Positions 62,469 to 64,000 of a DNA stretch of 64,000 nucleotides are shown here, piece by piece; the stretch's first letter is position 1, and each line of letters opens with the position of its first letter. The stretch spans positions 124,001-188,000 of the forward strand of contig NZ_VNHJ01000001.1 of NCBI RefSeq assembly GCF_008124525.1, written 5' to 3'. The DNA comes from Oceanicella actignis (GTDB taxonomy: Bacteria; Pseudomonadota; Alphaproteobacteria; Rhodobacterales; Rhodobacteraceae). The notes below the pieces were generated by a model that worked only from the letters and a program-made list of their open reading frames with translations, had not been told where the DNA came from and did not search any database. Made by a program: the position numbers and the translations under genes.

Positions 62469-64000
62469 ATGACCCACGCGCCCAGAACGCTCGCCTCCGT
62501 GGAGGACAAGATCGCGATCGAGCGCACGCCCGTCGAGCAGCGCTGGACCGCGCGCTCGATCTACGAGATGCTTTCGCAGACCGTCGAGCGGGTCCCCGAC
62601 CTGCCCGCGCTCAGCTTCCAGATCACCTCGGGGCCCAAGGACCGGGCCGAGACGCTGACCTGGCGCGAGCTCAGGGCCCGCGTCACCCAGACCGCCAACC
62701 TTCTGCGCGAGCTGGGGATCGAGGAAGGCGACGTCGTCGCCTATCTGCTGCCCAACTGCAACGAGACGGCCATCACCCTGCTGGCGGGCGCGACGGCGGG
62801 CATCGTCAACCCGATCAACCCGCTGCTCGAACCCTCGCAGATCGCCGCCATCCTGCGCGAGAGCGGCGCCAAGGCGCTGGTCACCCTCGCGCCCTTTCCC
62901 AAGAGCGACGTCGCCCAGAAGGCGGCCGCGGCGCTGGCCGAGGCGCCGGGGGTCAAGACCGTGCTCGAGGTGGATCTGCGCCGCTATCTGGGCCCGCCGC
63001 TGCGCTGGATCGTGCCCTTCGTGCGGCCCAAGGTCTCGTATCCCGAGGGCGTGCGGCGGCTGGATTTCGACGCCGAGACGCGCCGGCGCGACGGCGCGGC
63101 GCTGAACTTCGCCGAAAGCCTCGATCCCGCGCGCATCGGCGCCTATTTCCACACCGGCGGCACCACCGGCATGCCCAAGCTGGCGCAGCATGACCACCGG
63201 GGCATGATCTACAACGGGTGGATCTCGGACTATCTGATGCTGAACTCGGGCGACAACGTGCTGTGCCCGCTGCCGCTGTTCCACGTCTTCGCGGCCTATC
63301 CCATCCTCATCAGCTGCGTGGCGGCGGGGGCGCACATGATCATGCCCACCCCGGCCGGCTATCGCGGCGAGGGGGTGTTCGACAATTTCTGGAAGCTGGT
63401 CGAGCGCTGGAACGTGCAGTTCATGGTCATGGTCCCCACCGCGGCGGCGGCGCTGATGCAGCGCCCGGTGGACGCGGACGTCTCGTCGCTGAAATACGCG
63501 CTGTGCGGCTCGGCGCCGCTGCCGCTCGAGCTGTTCCGCCAGTTCGAGCAGGCGACGGGCGTCAAGATCCTGGAAGGCTACGGCATGACCGAGGCCACCT
63601 GCCTCGTCTCGTGCAACCCGATCGAGGGGCAGCGCAAGGTCGGCTCGGTGGGCATCCCCTTCCCCTACACCGACGTGCGCATCCTGCATTTCGACGAGCA
63701 GGGCCGCATCACGCGCGAATGCGCGACCGACGAGATCGGCGAGATCTGCGTGCGCAATCCGGGCGTGCGCCAGGGCTCGACCTACACCGATCCCTCCAAG
63801 AACCAGGGCCTTTACGCCGAGACCGGGCACCTGCGCACCGGCGATCTGGGCCGGATCGACGCCGACGGCTATCTGTGGATCACCGGCCGGGCCAAGGATC
63901 TGATCATCCGCGGCGGGCACAACATCGACCCCGCGCTGATCGAAGAGGCCCTGGCCGGCCACCCCGCCGTCGCCTTCGTGGGCGCGGTCGGCCAGCCCGA
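62469..64000 (+). CDS. Acyl-CoA synthetase, N-terminal part
   Basis: An adenylate-forming enzyme truncated by the window end after about 510 residues. The P-loop is YFHTGGTTGMPKLAQH (about 235), followed by PLPLFHVFAAYP, YGMTEATCLV, TGDLGRIDADGYLWITGRAKD and IIRGGHNIDP. It resembles the group annotated as long-chain fatty-acid-CoA ligase or acyl-CoA synthetase in related bacteria. Note GGHNIDP in place of the usual GGENVYP, a variant of this subgroup. The start follows GGGAGG by 6 bp. The C-terminal catalytic Lys lies beyond the window. Confidence 0.87.
   Translation, partial: MTHAPRTLASVEDKIAIERTPVEQRWTARSIYEMLSQTVERVPDLPALSFQITSGPKDRAETLTWRELRARVTQTANLLRELGIEEGDVVAYLLPNCNETAITLLAGATAGIVNPINPLLEPSQIAAILRESGAKALVTLAPFPKSDVAQKAAAALAEAPGVKTVLEVDLRRYLGPPLRWIVPFVRPKVSYPEGVRRLDFDAETRRRDGAALNFAESLDPARIGAYFHTGGTTGMPKLAQHDHRGMIYNGWISDYLMLNSGDNVLCPLPLFHVFAAYPILISCVAAGAHMIMPTPAGYRGEGVFDNFWKLVERWNVQFMVMVPTAAAALMQRPVDADVSSLKYALCGSAPLPLELFRQFEQATGVKILEGYGMTEATCLVSCNPIEGQRKVGSVGIPFPYTDVRILHFDEQGRITRECATDEIGEICVRNPGVRQGSTYTDPSKNQGLYAETGHLRTGDLGRIDADGYLWITGRAKDLIIRGGHNIDPALIEEALAGHPAVAFVGAVGQP

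Overview
The window is about 70% or more G+C, gene-dense and chromosomal in character. It looks like an alphaproteobacterium of the Rhodobacteraceae/Paracoccaceae type. The support is direct: a GTTC-N7-GTTC LexA box over the recA promoter, two proteins with VPLPA-type exosortase C-termini, and gene neighbourhoods (cdd-punA-deoCAB-add-upp, dapD-orf-dapE, ExbB-ExbD-ExbD-TonB) and protein sequences of that group. I see no rRNA, tRNA, transposase, integrase or CRISPR array.

Layout. 1-4460: the 3' end of a glutaryl-CoA dehydrogenase gene, a ThDP-dependent decarboxylase/synthase-like enzyme, then a degenerate receiver-HPt protein followed by a LuxO-like sigma-54 response regulator (a phosphorelay pair with no local kinase). 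4461-4730: a gene-poor gap with three 22-bp repeats. 4731-16784: a long nucleoside uptake and salvage block (BMP-family binding protein, fused double ATPase, two permeases, cytidine deaminase, purine nucleoside phosphorylase, deoC, deoA, deoB, adenosine deaminase, upp). It imports nucleosides, splits or deaminates them, and feeds ribose/deoxyribose phosphates to glycolysis and bases to salvage. A GIY-YIG nuclease gene sits between the transporter ATPase and the first permease. 16881-29895: housekeeping and single genes (VPLPA-CTERM protein, recA, moaA, LOG protein, dapD/dapE, gatB, a solute-binding protein, TerC, cold shock protein, DUF302). 29017-30996: speD, a two-TM protein and speE for spermidine synthesis. 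31202-40212: DMT exporter, TPR protein, class III cyclase, sulfotransferase, an exosortase-sorted metzincin protease, metG and an MFS permease.

40360-49871 is a self-contained catabolic island. A LivK/G/F/H/M-type transporter plus alpha/beta hydrolase runs rightward. A TetR regulator, enoyl-CoA hydratase, acyl-CoA ligase and two small MaoC-fold proteins run leftward. The two operons meet at overlapping stop codons (CTAG), and related operator-like sequences lie over the promoters at both outer ends, so one TetR protein probably controls both halves. The substrate is likely a carboxylic acid that is imported, CoA-activated and hydrated.

49907-59920 is a complete leftward siderophore-iron import operon: TonB-dependent receptor, binding protein, two FecCD permeases, ATPase, siderophore-interacting reductase, ExbB, two ExbD and TonB. 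No siderophore biosynthesis genes are present. The window closes with an ABC exporter, a 527-bp repeat-bearing gap and the start of a second acyl-CoA synthetase that runs off the end.

Genes are mostly packed with ATGA overlaps, so start choices were made mainly from upstream Shine-Dalgarno sequences and the conserved N-termini of each family.
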